Of a stretch of DNA of 64,000 nucleotides, positions 12,680 through 24,160 are shown piece by piece. Within the stretch, counting starts at the first letter, position 1; each line of letters opens with the position of its first letter. Under the pieces are notes generated by a model that worked only from the letters and a program-made list of their open reading frames with translations, searched no databases and was not told the origin of the DNA. Source of the stretch: Ehretia macrophylla (Eukaryota; Streptophyta; Magnoliopsida; Boraginales; Ehretiaceae); NCBI GenBank assembly GCA_037974665.1, contig CM075766.1:49309069-49373068 (forward strand). Reading direction: 5' to 3'. The position numbers were made by a program, and so were the translations under genes.

Positions 12680-14462
12680 CTTAATTGTGTAGTCCATGTA
12701 GTCACATATCTATGCTTAAAGTTTCAAGAGTTTTGAGCACAAAAGAACTAGAACGCAATACTTGCATATTTGATGCTTAGAAGTTTTCTGAAAAATGTTT
12801 CTGCGCACTGTTTTTGCGTTACTGTTTTGACGTTGTAAATGTTGTTGTTTGGGGCTGATTTTTGGATATGTTATGCTATAGAGATAGTAGAAAATTTCAT
12901 CCTCTAATATGCATCTCCTAATTTCGTGGTTAAGATTTTCATTTTTAGCAAAATCAGTAACCTCACTGATTCTCGCGCTATTCTGGACAGACTGCATAGT
13001 GTCTGCTCCGAGAGGCATAACTCAGTGAGTTTAACTCCGAATTGAGATCTGTTTGATTCTAAAACTATCTACACTCGAAGAGCTGTCTCCCTGTAAAATT
13101 TCATAATTTTTGGAGAACTGTAGATATGTTAAATGAGTCGAATCAGTTGGTACATGTGCAGCAGATTTATGATATGTCATAAAATTGAAAGCTATGACAA
13201 ACTAAGAACTCAAATCGGGCCATGAAATGATAAAGGATTTGTGTTGGGCCTTATTCAACAAATATGTGTTTAAAATGGTTTTATTGAGTTCTTTTAGGTG
13301 TTGTTTAACATGAGATGTTACAAGGTCAAAATATGAAACTTGTTGCATTGCTTGTTTACTATCTAACTTGCATTGCTTAGTTGATGATGTATGTGATGCA
13401 TTTACTTTGCTTTATGAGTTTGTGTGGATGAATGGATGGTGAATTTGATCATGGACTTGGTTAGTGGATGAATGATTGGTTATAATTTCATTAGATGGCT
13501 TTGTAACTAATTTAATCATTCGTTTGGGTTGTAATAGAGACGTAAGTCTCAATTTATTTTCTTGTACTTGAGAGAACCTTGTAGTGAGGCATATTGTATG
13601 TAAATCTTCAAGGAGTTTGCAAGAAGATCATTCAAGGCGTTTAAGGAGTTGGGAGGCCATTGGATGTTTGGTGAAATCAAGAAGTCAAGACCGTGGAAGA
13701 CATTTGATGTGCTTACTAGGTTTAGGGTTTTTTCTTGATTTAATTTAGTCCAAGTCCATGATCCACCATCATATATTTTGCATATTTGCTATTTTATTTG
13801 CTATATGTGATGTTAGCTTATTTAATAGTCTTATGTGCATATGTGAGATCTTAGGATGTTTCAAACCTCCCTACGTGCAAACTCACATTAGATTTAAACG
13901 GTAAAAGAGTTTATCGTAGCCCACCGCCATCCTAGAACTTATCAACTTAAAATGGTTATTTCTTGTCTAACCCAAAGGTAGAAAGATATAGCTCACAATA
14001 AGTTTCAATGAGATTCTAGCATACATAGTGATGTAGTCGTGTACCAATATCATCTGGCCAAGAACACACTAAAGTTGAGGTCATAGGATTCAAATTGTCG
14101 CATAACGTTTAGATGGCGGATTTGATCTAACTAAATCACTTAGTCAATAAGGCACTAAAGCTGAGATTAAAGTGATTTGGGGGCTAAAATTGACCATATC
14201 CTATTTAGTGAAATAGATAACAAATTGTTGTTAACTCTTGAACGCATATTTCAATAATGCACTAAAGCTGAGAGGTATCCGTGTTAAGAGAAATTGGTCA
14301 CCTACTAAGGAGTCTTTTAGATTCACGATTCTCACTTAGGGAGTGTGAGATTCGATAAAATTAGTGGGAGCACTATTTAATTTTAAGTCCTTATTAAATA
14401 GTCTTTCATGTTTATATTAACTTGCAATCTTATTTTCTGCATTATATTTCCTGCAGTTTATC
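12680..14462 (+). other. Copia untranslated leader
   Basis: About 1.8 kb between the primer site and the first Gag codon without a credible frame. It includes several short repeats of the phrase CACTAAAGYTGAG (near 14070, 14150, 14260), an unusual local repetition. Long leaders are known in large-LTR copia lineages. Confidence 0.7.
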
Positions 14463-17400
14463 ATGGCTTCTTTTTCAAACCCGTTATCTCGCATTCTTGA
14501 TAAGAATATGTTAACTGGACCAAATTTCAAAGACTGGTTTCGCAATCTTCAAATCATTTTGAGAATGGAAAAAATTTATTATGTTCTGGAAAAAGCCCCC
14601 CGGCTACACTGCCCGCCACTACCACCGAGGCAGAACGTGAAACTTATGAAGAATTGGTTGACCATGACTTAAGGCTTAAGAGCTACATTCTCGCTTCTAT
14701 GAATAATGATCTGCAGCGTCAGCATGAGAATATGTCTGATGCCGCTAACATGATTCGGAATTTGCGAGAATTGTATGGTGAGCAAAGTCGCGTTGTTAGA
14801 TACGAGATATCTAAAGAATTGTTCAGGGCTCGGATGGATGAGGGTTCCGATGTGAGCAAACATACCCTCAGGATGATTGATATGATCACTCAGCTTGAGG
14901 AGTTTGATTTCACAATGGACTATCAGCTCCAGACTGATCTAATTCTGCAATCTCTGCCACCGTCGTTCAGCCAATTCATCATAAATTTTCAAATGAACAA
15001 GTTGGAGGCTTCTTTACCCGAGTTGTTGAACATGTTGACCACTGCACAAGGTCAAATGAAGGGTAAAGGAAAGGAGACCGTTCTTGTTGTTGTTTCTTCT
15101 TTTGGCTCTAAGTCGAAAAACAAGAAGAAGAAGAAGAACAAAAAGAAAGTCTCTACTCCAAAGACTTCTGGTGGGGTGGTTAAGCCAAAAGGGAAAGTTG
15201 TCACCCCTAAGGGGACATGTTATCACTGCAAGAAGGATGGTCACTGGAAAAGGAACTGTCATTTGTACCTTCAAGAGCTGAAGGAGCAGCGAGCTAAGGT
15301 AGCTGCTGAGAAAGGTAATGATTCTTTTGCTTTTGTGATTGAGACTAGTTTGTCTATTAGTCATCATTATACTTCTTGGATTTTGGATTCTGGTGCTACT
15401 TCTCACATTTGTGTTTGTAAACAGATTCTAAATGATTCGAGTGCGCTTGGGAAGCGGCAGGTTGTTTTAAAAGTTGGCAATGGTGCAAGTGTTGCGGCTT
15501 TAGCTAAAGGAGAAGTGCATGTAGATATGCCTACAAGGCATGTCTTAATTTTGAAAGATGTTTTGTTTGTACCTCAAGCTATTAGGAATATAGTGTCTAT
15601 TCCTAGGCTTACTAAGGAAGGTTATGAATTTTCCTTTATTAGTGACTTGTGTAATATTCTCTATTGCAATGAATATATCGGCAATGTCATTTTGGTGAAC
15701 GGACTTTATCATCTTGACATGAATGAATGTATGCATATATATTCTACTTCCACTTCCACTTCAAAACAAAAACGACCTAGAGATAATCAAATCAATCCTA
15801 AACAATTATGGCACTTAAGACTTGGTCATATCAATGATAAAAGAATTGCAAGTATGGCTCAAAATGAACTTATTGGTTCATTGGGATTTGAGCCCAACCC
15901 TACATGCGAATCATGTATCCTTGGTAAAATGACTAAGTCACCTTTTGGACAAGGTGTAAGAGCTACCGAATTGTTAGCATTGATACATAGTGATGTTTGT
16001 GGACCATTTAGAGAAATGGCTCGCAGTGGTTATTACTACTTCATAACTTTTACCGATGATTGTTCACGATATGGTTATGTATACTTAATGAAGTATAAGT
16101 CTGAAGCTTTTGAAAAATTCAAAGAGTTTAAAGCTGAAGTAGAAAACCAATTAGGAAAAAGTATTAAAACTTTGCGATCTGATCGTGGAGGGGAAGAGTT
16201 GAGTACTGAGTTTCTTGACTATCTCAAAGAAGTTGGTATAACATCACAAACAACACCACCTGCTACACCACAATTGAATGGGGTATCTGAACGTAGGAAT
16301 CGTACATTAATGGATATGGTACGATCTATGATCAGTTATACCGATCTTCCCATTTCATTGTGGGGTCATGCACTTTTGACAGCTATCTACTTGTTGAATA
16401 GGGTTCCCACTAAAGTTGTTCCTACTATTCCGTATGAGATATGGGTTGGTAGGAAACCAAGTCTTAATCACATTAAGATTTTGGGTTGTCCTACTTTTGT
16501 TAAGAAACTTAAGACGGATAAGTTGGAAGCCAGATCTGATAAGGGTAGGTTTGTGGGATATCCTAAGGAAACTAAAGGATATTATTTCTACTTTCCTAGT
16601 GATCAAAGGGTTGTGATCAGTTGTAATGCTATCTTTCTTGAAAAAGAGTTTGTTCAAGAAGGTGGTAGTGGGAGAAAAATAGAAATAGAGGAAGGGTCCT
16701 CTCAACCACAAACATACCTGAATCAAGATCCCGAACCTATTCAGCAGATTCCAGAACAAGTCGTCACACAGGTTCCTCGTAGATCTAGTAGAATATCTCA
16801 TTCTCCTGAACGATATGGGTATCTTCTTGAGGAAGCACAAAAACTGTTTATGGTAGGGGATAATGATCATATTGATGATCCAACTACTTATGAGGAAGCG
16901 ATACGTGATATCGATTCTGAGAAATGGAAGCAGGCAATGCAAATTGAAATGGACTCCATGTATTCCAATGATGTTTGGACCTTGGTAGACCCGCCTGAAG
17001 GAATTGTACCTATAGGTTGCAAATGGGTCTTCAAGAGAAAACTTGGAGTCGATGGAAAAGTTGAGACTTTTAAAGCAAGGCTAGTTGCAAAAGGTTTTCG
17101 TCAGAAACAAGGTGTTGACTACGACGAAACGTTTTCACATGTAGCCATGCTTAAGTCCATTCGCATTATGCTTGCTATTGCAGCATACTACGATTATGAT
17201 ATTTGGCAGATGGATGTCAAAACTACGTTCTTGAATGGATATCTAGATGAAGATATCTAGATGGAGCAGCCTTTGGGTTTTGAATCCAAGGATCATAAAG
17301 TATGTAAGCTTAAAAGATCAATTTATGGTCTTAAACAAGCTTCTCGGTCTTGGAACATCCGATTCAATAATGAGATCAAAGAGTTCGGTTTCATGAGGAA

Positions 17401-18439
17401 TGAAGATGAACAATGTGTTTACAAGAAGGTTAGTGGGAGTGCGACCACTTTTCTGATCTTGTATGTTGATGACATTCTCATTATGGGAAATGACACGGGT
17501 CATATGATGTCCACGAAAATTTGGTTAAGTAATAAATTCTCCATGAAAGATTTGGGAGAAGCCACTTATATTTTGGGAAAATAGAACGAAAAGATTAATT
17601 GGCTTATCTCAGAGCATGTACATAGAGCGGATCTTGAAGAAATTCAAGATGGAAAGTTCAAAGAAATGTCTCTTGCCTATGAGGCACGGTGTGCACCTTT
17701 CTAAGGAAATGTCTCCTAAAACCGACGAGGAAAGGCAACGCATGGATAAAGTGCCTTATGCTTCCGCCATAGGCAGTCTCATGTATGCTATGCTATGCTA
17801 TGTACACGGCCTGATCTTGCTTATACAGTAAGCATTACAAGCAGATATCAGTCTGATCCAGGTGAATGACACTGGATTGCTGTAAAACATATCCTGAAAT
17901 ACTTGCGAAGAACTAAGGATCTTGTCTTAATTTATGGAGGCGGTGAACTCTGTGTGGACGGATACACTGATTCAGATTTTCAATCTGATAAAGATGATAG
18001 AAAGTCTACATTTAGGTTTGTCTTTGTATGTAATGGAGGGGCAGTCTGTTGGAAGAGTTCAAAACAGCCGGTAACTGCTGATTCCACAACCGAAGCTGAA
18101 TACATTGCTGCATGTGATGCTGCAAAGGAAGCAGTTTGGATAAAGAAGTTCTTGATAGAGCTCGAAGTGGTTCCATCCATTGAGTTACCAATACCATTGT
18201 ATTGCGAAAACAATGGGGCTATTGCACAAGCCAAGGAACCGAGATCTCACCAAAAATCCAAACATATTGAAAGGAGGTTTCATATTATTCGAGAGATTGT
18301 AGCTCGAAAGGATATTAGTCTGCAGAAAGTTCCTACATTGGATAATGTAGCCGACCCACTTACCAAGCCTATGAGTCAGTCACAACTGGATCATCATCTT
18401 GAGAAGATGGGTATGCGATACCATAGTATGATGCGCTAG
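14463..18439 (+). pseudogene. Copia gag-pol remnant
   Basis: Parts in order: Gag beginning MASFSNPLSRILDKN at 14463, a single CCHC zinc knuckle (CYHCKKDGHWKRNC, 15218-15259), aspartic protease (LDSGATSH, about 15380), the GAG-pre-integrase zinc region (HLRLGHI, C..C, about 15810-15950), the integrase core with its D, D and E positions (about 15990-16290), reverse transcriptase including the YVDD site near 17465, and RNase H with TDSDF and TEAEYIA blocks (17960-18110), ending with the usual ADPLTKP tail. Lysine-rich low complexity separates Gag from the knuckle. The element is a fossil with about four breaks. The family normally makes one polyprotein. Confidence 0.93.
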
Positions 18440-18465
18440 TTCTATCTAATGTAGCATTAGTGCAA

Positions 18466-18474
18466 GTGGGAAAT
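18466..18474 (+). promoter_or_regulatory. Copia polypurine tract
   Basis: GTGGGAAAT directly abuts the start of the 3' LTR. This is the normal position of the second-strand primer. Confidence 0.7.
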
Positions 18475-19712
18475 TGTTAGAGATATGCCATAATGCAGTA
18501 TAGTTAGATGACCTATGTAGGGCATTTTGATATAAATATATGTTTTATTAATGGCATTTTGAGTTGACATTCATATTCTCCGTCTTATATTGTATGAATG
18601 TGTCCTTATGTTTTTTCTTAGAAGAAATATATTCTAAAAGTTGTTTAGAATATCTTGGCGTATTTCTTTAATATGATTAACATTAAAAGTTATTCATAGT
18701 CCTTAGATTATTCAACCAGGACTAGAATAATCAATTATGGACTATCATATGTAGTTACTTTTGATTAATATATGATATTAATGATAAAGGATGGCAAGCC
18801 TCGAGCCATAATAGTATGGGATGCGATTAACTTACATATGAATAATTATTAGTAGAATAGATCATTGAATGTGGCATGAGTAATAAACTACATGACTTTG
18901 GATTAATAGTTTTATTACTAGTTGCGATTGTGCAAGTAATCCTCTGACTTGAGAAATTACGGTTGTCTGATATATCGGGGTTTAGATTTTAGCATTAGGA
19001 CAATGCTTGTCTTTGTTTATAAAGATGGGTTATGGCCTTTTTGCAGTTTACTCCTTTGGTATAGAGATTGACAGGTAATTGTCAACACAGGATCTGTTAA
19101 CTTCTGATAGGAAGCGATGTCCTATGCGATCTAATTTCGGTAGTTAAATGAGGAAGTCCTTGGCCAAGGCGTGATGATGGAAAGGAGTATTTCCATGAAT
19201 GTCATCTCTCATTCTACCGTTTAGATCTAAGCGTAGAATCGAACCAATGGACTTAATCATATCATGGTCCTTATTCGATCGGGACAAATTAACGGAAGGA
19301 TCGGACTGCACGTTAATTTGCGACTGTAAATAGATTCACAAGAGATTGACTTCATTACCGTATATATTGTCTTGATATGTTACTAGACGTCACTCTAGAA
19401 CGTGAGGGTATTCCGAGAATGACGGGGACATTTTTGGAATAGATTAAAAGGGTTTAATGGTCCCTCATCGCTATACGGTGGTGAATCTAGAGAGTCACAC
19501 ACGTTTGTGTATTATGAATAGAGTTTCTATAATGAGCTTACAAAAGGTTTGGAAACGTTAAGAAGTTAACGTTGTTGTATTTGGTCATTAAGTTGTAATG
19601 GGCCAAACATGTAATTATTGAAAGTATTTGGGCCAAAGTATAAATATAGAAAGTTAGTTTCCAATAAATTAATCTAATATAGATTATGATTAATTTAATC
19701 ATATGTATATAT

Positions 19713-19762
<50 letters not shown>

Positions 19763-20565
19763 CAAAAGATGATGACATCCAAAGGCCAAGATTTGATCTT
19801 GATTAGAATCTATGGCTAGGATTAATACTTGGCAAGTTAGTGGAAAAATACATATTTTTCCACTATAATTTTCAGCCCAATAAATGTATATATTAATAGT
19901 TACACAAGGCACAAATTTGCATAGAAGACATAAATGCATAGAAGGCTACAATTTCATGACACAAGGTTGTCTTGAAAGCTTGAATGCATGGAAGACTTCA
20001 AATGCACAAGACACAAGTATGCATAGATAACATATATGCATAGAAAGCAAGAATGAAAAATCAGAATTTTAACACAACAAAAGAGCAAGAAAAATCAGAT
20101 TTTAAGATATGAACACACAAGAGCAAAAATCTGAATTTTTTTTCTCTCTCTTTTTCTCTCCATTTTCGTCCATTGCTTGGGGCAGATTTTTCTCTTGCTT
20201 TCAACCCTTGTGTAAGCTCATATTTCCATCCAAATAGCTAGTACATACATTTGGTTTGTGGAGGAGAAGCTCTTGGATGCTTGTGTGGACAAACTAGTAC
20301 TTTTGCAAGGTGTGAAAGGCTTGTCATCATTCTTGTAATGCTTCTTCATCTTCTTGGCTGAATCTTCAAGAGGTATACCTTGATAACTCTTGTTAATTCA
20401 TATATATAGTTATATATATAGTAGATTTGTTGATTACATGGACTAGACATAAGCTATTATGGTGAATACAAATGTTATGATGCTGAAAAATTTTTGAAAT
20501 CATGTTTTTGCTTCCACCTAGCTCATTATGTATGTTGTGATTCACCTATTGCAATGGTCCTTTCA
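18475..20565 (+). repeat. Copia 3' LTR
   Basis: A 2,091-bp partner of the 5' LTR, ending TTTCA before the TSD copy CAAGA. The TA run (about 19716-19757) is roughly twice as long as in the 5' LTR and accounts for most of the length difference. Confidence 0.95.
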
Positions 20566-21562
20566 CAAGATTCTAACATCAATTCAACATTTCAATGGCT
20601 AAAAATTCAATTATATGAATTGACATAAAAATAACACTTTGAGATCTATAAATTTTCTCTCACCTTTGATGCAAACTAAGGTTAGAAATAGGTAGAATGG
20701 ATGCCCAACAAGCAATTTCAAGCTTTGAATGAAGTGATTTGGACTTGAATTGCAAAATCTAAGAGAAAATCACTTGAAAACCATAGAAAAATGCCTTCCC
20801 TTTGCTTGTGTTTTTGGAGGTATTTTTGTGCTATTTTAGTATGTGTTGATGATATAAGCTCAAGGTCAACGAAAATAATAAAAGTCAAAGTTGGTTTTCT
20901 AGTCTTTTAATTAGTATTTTTAGTCTTTTAATTGTTTTTCTAGACTATTTTGCTCACCAACATGCATTTAACACTTAGACTATGTTTAGGTAGTTTATTT
21001 TAGGTGACAAAAATTTTCATTTGCATACATTAAAACCCGACTCGGTTAAAAACTCGATTTTTGTAAAAGTAGGTGAAAAGTCATATTATTTGTTTTCAAA
21101 TGTCTTTTGAATGCACAATTAATCTAAAATTATTTAATACCACATATAAATACATTTGTATTAATATATACTAGGTCAACGAAAGTCAATGCAAGAATCG
21201 GGTTTAGCAGAAATTACTATTTAGCTCAAAAATGCTACTTTTTGCCTGAAAAGTCTATTTAAATTCCTATTCCATTTTAGAATAAATTTTTATCAAACAT
21301 GGGTCTATTAATAATAGAGGACTAGGTTTTCAAACCCTAAAAATACCCGTGTCAAAATTTTAGGACGTGCGTTCAAAATACTATTCATAAAAACCAACGA
21401 TAAAATTTCTGATGCCGATTTTGATGAAAATTTCATGAATGCACACATAGCATGTAGAAGGAATATAAACCACAGAATTAGCACATTCTAACTCATATAA
21501 CACATAAGCAGGTCAAAACACGCAATTCTAAGCAAATGTAAAATCTGGGATTTCACTCAGGT

Positions 21563-24160
21563 AACACAAGACAGTTACAAATAGAGAGAGGTAAGAGAAG
21601 TATTAGAAAGGGCTTGAAGTAGAAGCTTTGGTAGTTTATCATGACAAAAGTACACCACTATATTTGTCCCTGCTCTGCTCTGCTATGCTCTACTCTTAGA
21701 AAGAGAGTCAACCGATGCAAGAAAGGAAACGCAGCTCTGACTCTTGCCGCTGCTCTTTCATTACTGACCAGTGGTGGAGGAAGTGAATCAGAATAAGCTT
21801 TTGGGATCTTATCTGTTTATCATAGAGAATAGGTAAGTGTTCAATTAACCGGTCTTCTTCTTTGGCAAACCCCGATGACTTTCCTTCTAAGACGTGGTAA
21901 TTGCTTTCAAAGGCTAGAAGGGCTAATAAGGCCTTAAGGGCTAGGGCTTTCCAGCAAAAAAGGCAGTTTGACATTAGAAAGAAAAAAAAGGGCAAGGTTT
22001 AGAATCCTCCACTCCCGACAGGGGGACAAAGGGAGACTAGTTAATTGAATGCCCTGTTAGAATTGAATCATAAGCATCGGAAGAATAATTCTCTTAGCGA
22101 ACAAGAATGAAATTCAATTAGTCCCCTCGCGAAATAGCAATATAGATCCACTTCTCATTCGCAAGATCCGGTGTTCACGGAATCGAGTTCAGATATACTT
22201 GCATCTTCTTTTATACTAAATTTTCTCTATTACCGAATCAAAGACAGATTCAACAAGGCAAGATAAGATTAAGCATTCACTTCAGGAAGTCAAGAAGTCA
22301 GTCAACATGAAGCTGGGCAATTGAACTTCAACTCTAAGTTGAAGGCAAGAAAGAAATAAGGAACTATTTTTGAGAGAGTGTTTTAGGGCCTACGTCTAGC
22401 TGTAGTCCTTTCTTGGTCGGTGCGTGCCAAGCTTTCTCACACCATGGGCACAGTGCTTTAGAGAAAAAGATTCAATTCACTATTCCCCTGTTTTGGAAAG
22501 TAATCCAAGGCTCGAGGAAGCTCCTTTTCCAAGTCTTATTGTAGCGGATGAAGTAAGGCTAACAGCTATTTCACATATGAAGTACAATAAAGCATTTCGA
22601 AAAAGTCTATATAGAATTGAAAGCAGACCTTTGGGGCGAAGAAAGAAGGAAGTGACTGAGTCTGCTCCTCATTCTAGCGAAAGTTCATATAGGATAGGAG
22701 AACTTCCTTTTGTATGAAGGAAGGCGGGAAACTTAGCCTATGAAAGGGGAATGAAGACTAGGCATTGAATGAACTGCGCTAACTTCCTCAGTCGGGCAAG
22801 CGACGTGGAACCGGTGCTTTGATTCTAATCTATGAAAGGAAGTTTGCGATCGCTTAATCCTTTCGATTGATTCTAATGAAAGTACCACTCTCAGTTGAGC
22901 CAGTAACTCCCTTATTCTTCTAACAAGCGACTGACTACCTTTTTTGATTAATCGGAATATGAAGTTAGTGGCATGTGCATTTTTAATTTAAAGCACCTTT
23001 AGTCTGAGGTTTCTTGACAAATGAATGGTTATTGAAACTGTCCGCCCGTTCTACTCCTTCCAGCTAAACAAGGAGTATGTAAATGTCAGTAAGGAAGAGC
23101 TAGTCTTTCAAGGAAAGACAAGACAGAGTGCAGTTGCATCGATTAACCTCTTTGGGTTAGGGAAAGGTAAGATCTTCCTAGTCTGATAAAGTCTATAGCG
23201 CGTGTGAAAGCTTTCTATGCTTAGCGCTAGGAGTGGTACATGCCTTCGTTAGGAGAGGGGTGAACGGAGTAAATAAGAGTTGTACCGAAGACTTTCTATT
23301 TTATTAGCATACAATACAGTGCAGTCCCGCGCTTTGGTATAAGGTGTAGAACTGGGAAGCTTGGTTCCGGGAATCCCTATTTTTCGGGCCTTTGCACCTT
23401 CCCACGGGTGACCCCATTTTGTGCTGTTGTTTTGCTTCCCTCAGGGTGGAAGATAGGGATCTGCTCTTGCGTCTTCCTTTAAAGATATATTAAAATGCTA
23501 AAGCCCTTGGTAGGAGGTTCCAAGTTGCTAAAGTCATTCCTCATTTCCTAATCATTAAGTAAGGGATATTCTTTGACAAACACTCTTGCTCCCTGCTATC
23601 ATTTCAACTGGTCAGTCAATAATAGAATAGATTGCCTGGCGGAGGAAGCCCAATTAACGGCAGAGACATCGCACATTGTAGCAGTCTAACCGTACTTTGA
23701 CCTTTACAGCGAGAAGTTGCTCAGTCAACTTGCTATAGTATAGCAGCCCTCTCGCATGTCAGTATAAAGCAACACACGTAACGGGCCGAGCGAAGAGCTC
23801 AACGGATTAAGGCCTGCCCCTTGAGAATACCAACTCTCTTTGTCTTTCTTATTGATGGAAGTAAAGAAGAAGGGCCCCATAGCCTAATGAAATAGCCCCT
23901 TTTGGCCTACCTCTTTCCTTTACTATCAACAGTAAAGTGAGGAATACCGAGGCAGCCATTCAATTAAGTAGTGGAATAAGGAGTCCCACCAGTAGTACAA
24001 TAATAGCCCAAGCTTTGTTGGCCACCGGGTATAATGAGGCTCAGCCAGCACAGCCCTAGCGTACTTAACTTAAGCAGCGAAGGAAGAAGGGAATTCTTTA
24101 ACTTCCACATCCCACTACCACAACATTTGGTGCTGCTAGAAAGCATTCAACACCCCGGAT
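21563..24160. other. Unassigned organelle-like DNA, left part of the largest island
   Basis: Low-copy sequence with purine-rich runs, again like plant mitochondrial spacer. The frame at 22424-22717 on + (97 codons, MPSFLTPWAQCFREKDSIHY...) looks compositionally protein-like but matches nothing I know. I saw no tRNA or rRNA segment. Confidence 0.4.

Larger units (their letters stand above)
10591..20565 (+). mobile_element. Ty1/copia LTR retrotransposon, nearly full length, decayed
   Basis: A 9,975-bp element with TSD CAAGA at 10586-10590 and 20566-20570, inserted in an older solo LTR. Order: 5' LTR 10591-12665, primer site 12668-12679, a leader of about 1.8 kb, gag-pol region 14463-18439, purine-rich tract just before 18475, 3' LTR 18475-20565. 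The domain order protease, integrase, reverse transcriptase, RNase H places it in Ty1/copia; the roughly 2-kb LTRs point to a large-LTR lineage such as Tork/TAR/Angela, not settled here. By eye the LTRs differ at about 30 sites in 2.07 kb plus a dinucleotide length change, so it is the youngest dated insertion here, probably under or around a million years. The coding region has about four breaks and is not functional. Confidence 0.95.
9041..21557 (-). mobile_element. Solo LTR, A/D-type gypsy family, sense -, split by a copia element
   Basis: The two halves, 9041-10590 and 20571-21557, together give about 2.5 kb that matches the LTRs of A and D in the orientation of those elements. It starts TGTAACACCCCAACTC and runs to the GGGATTTCAC end. 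CAGGT lies at 9036-9040 and again at 21558-21562, so this is a separate insertion from the solo LTR at 5432. No internal region is present. The split is exactly at the copia insertion, with CAAGA on both sides. The GC-rich core lies at about 9859-9896. Confidence 0.9.

Noticed and set aside
9041-21557. The two A-type halves as LTRs of one full element with copia as its interior
   Set aside because: Each half matches a different part of a single LTR, the split carries its own CAAGA duplication, and the copia copy has its own complete LTR pair.
23760-23830. A possible tRNA or rRNA scrap around GGGCCGAGCGAAGAGCTC
   Set aside because: I could not fold a cloverleaf or find the conserved T-loop sequence, and no rRNA signature is present.
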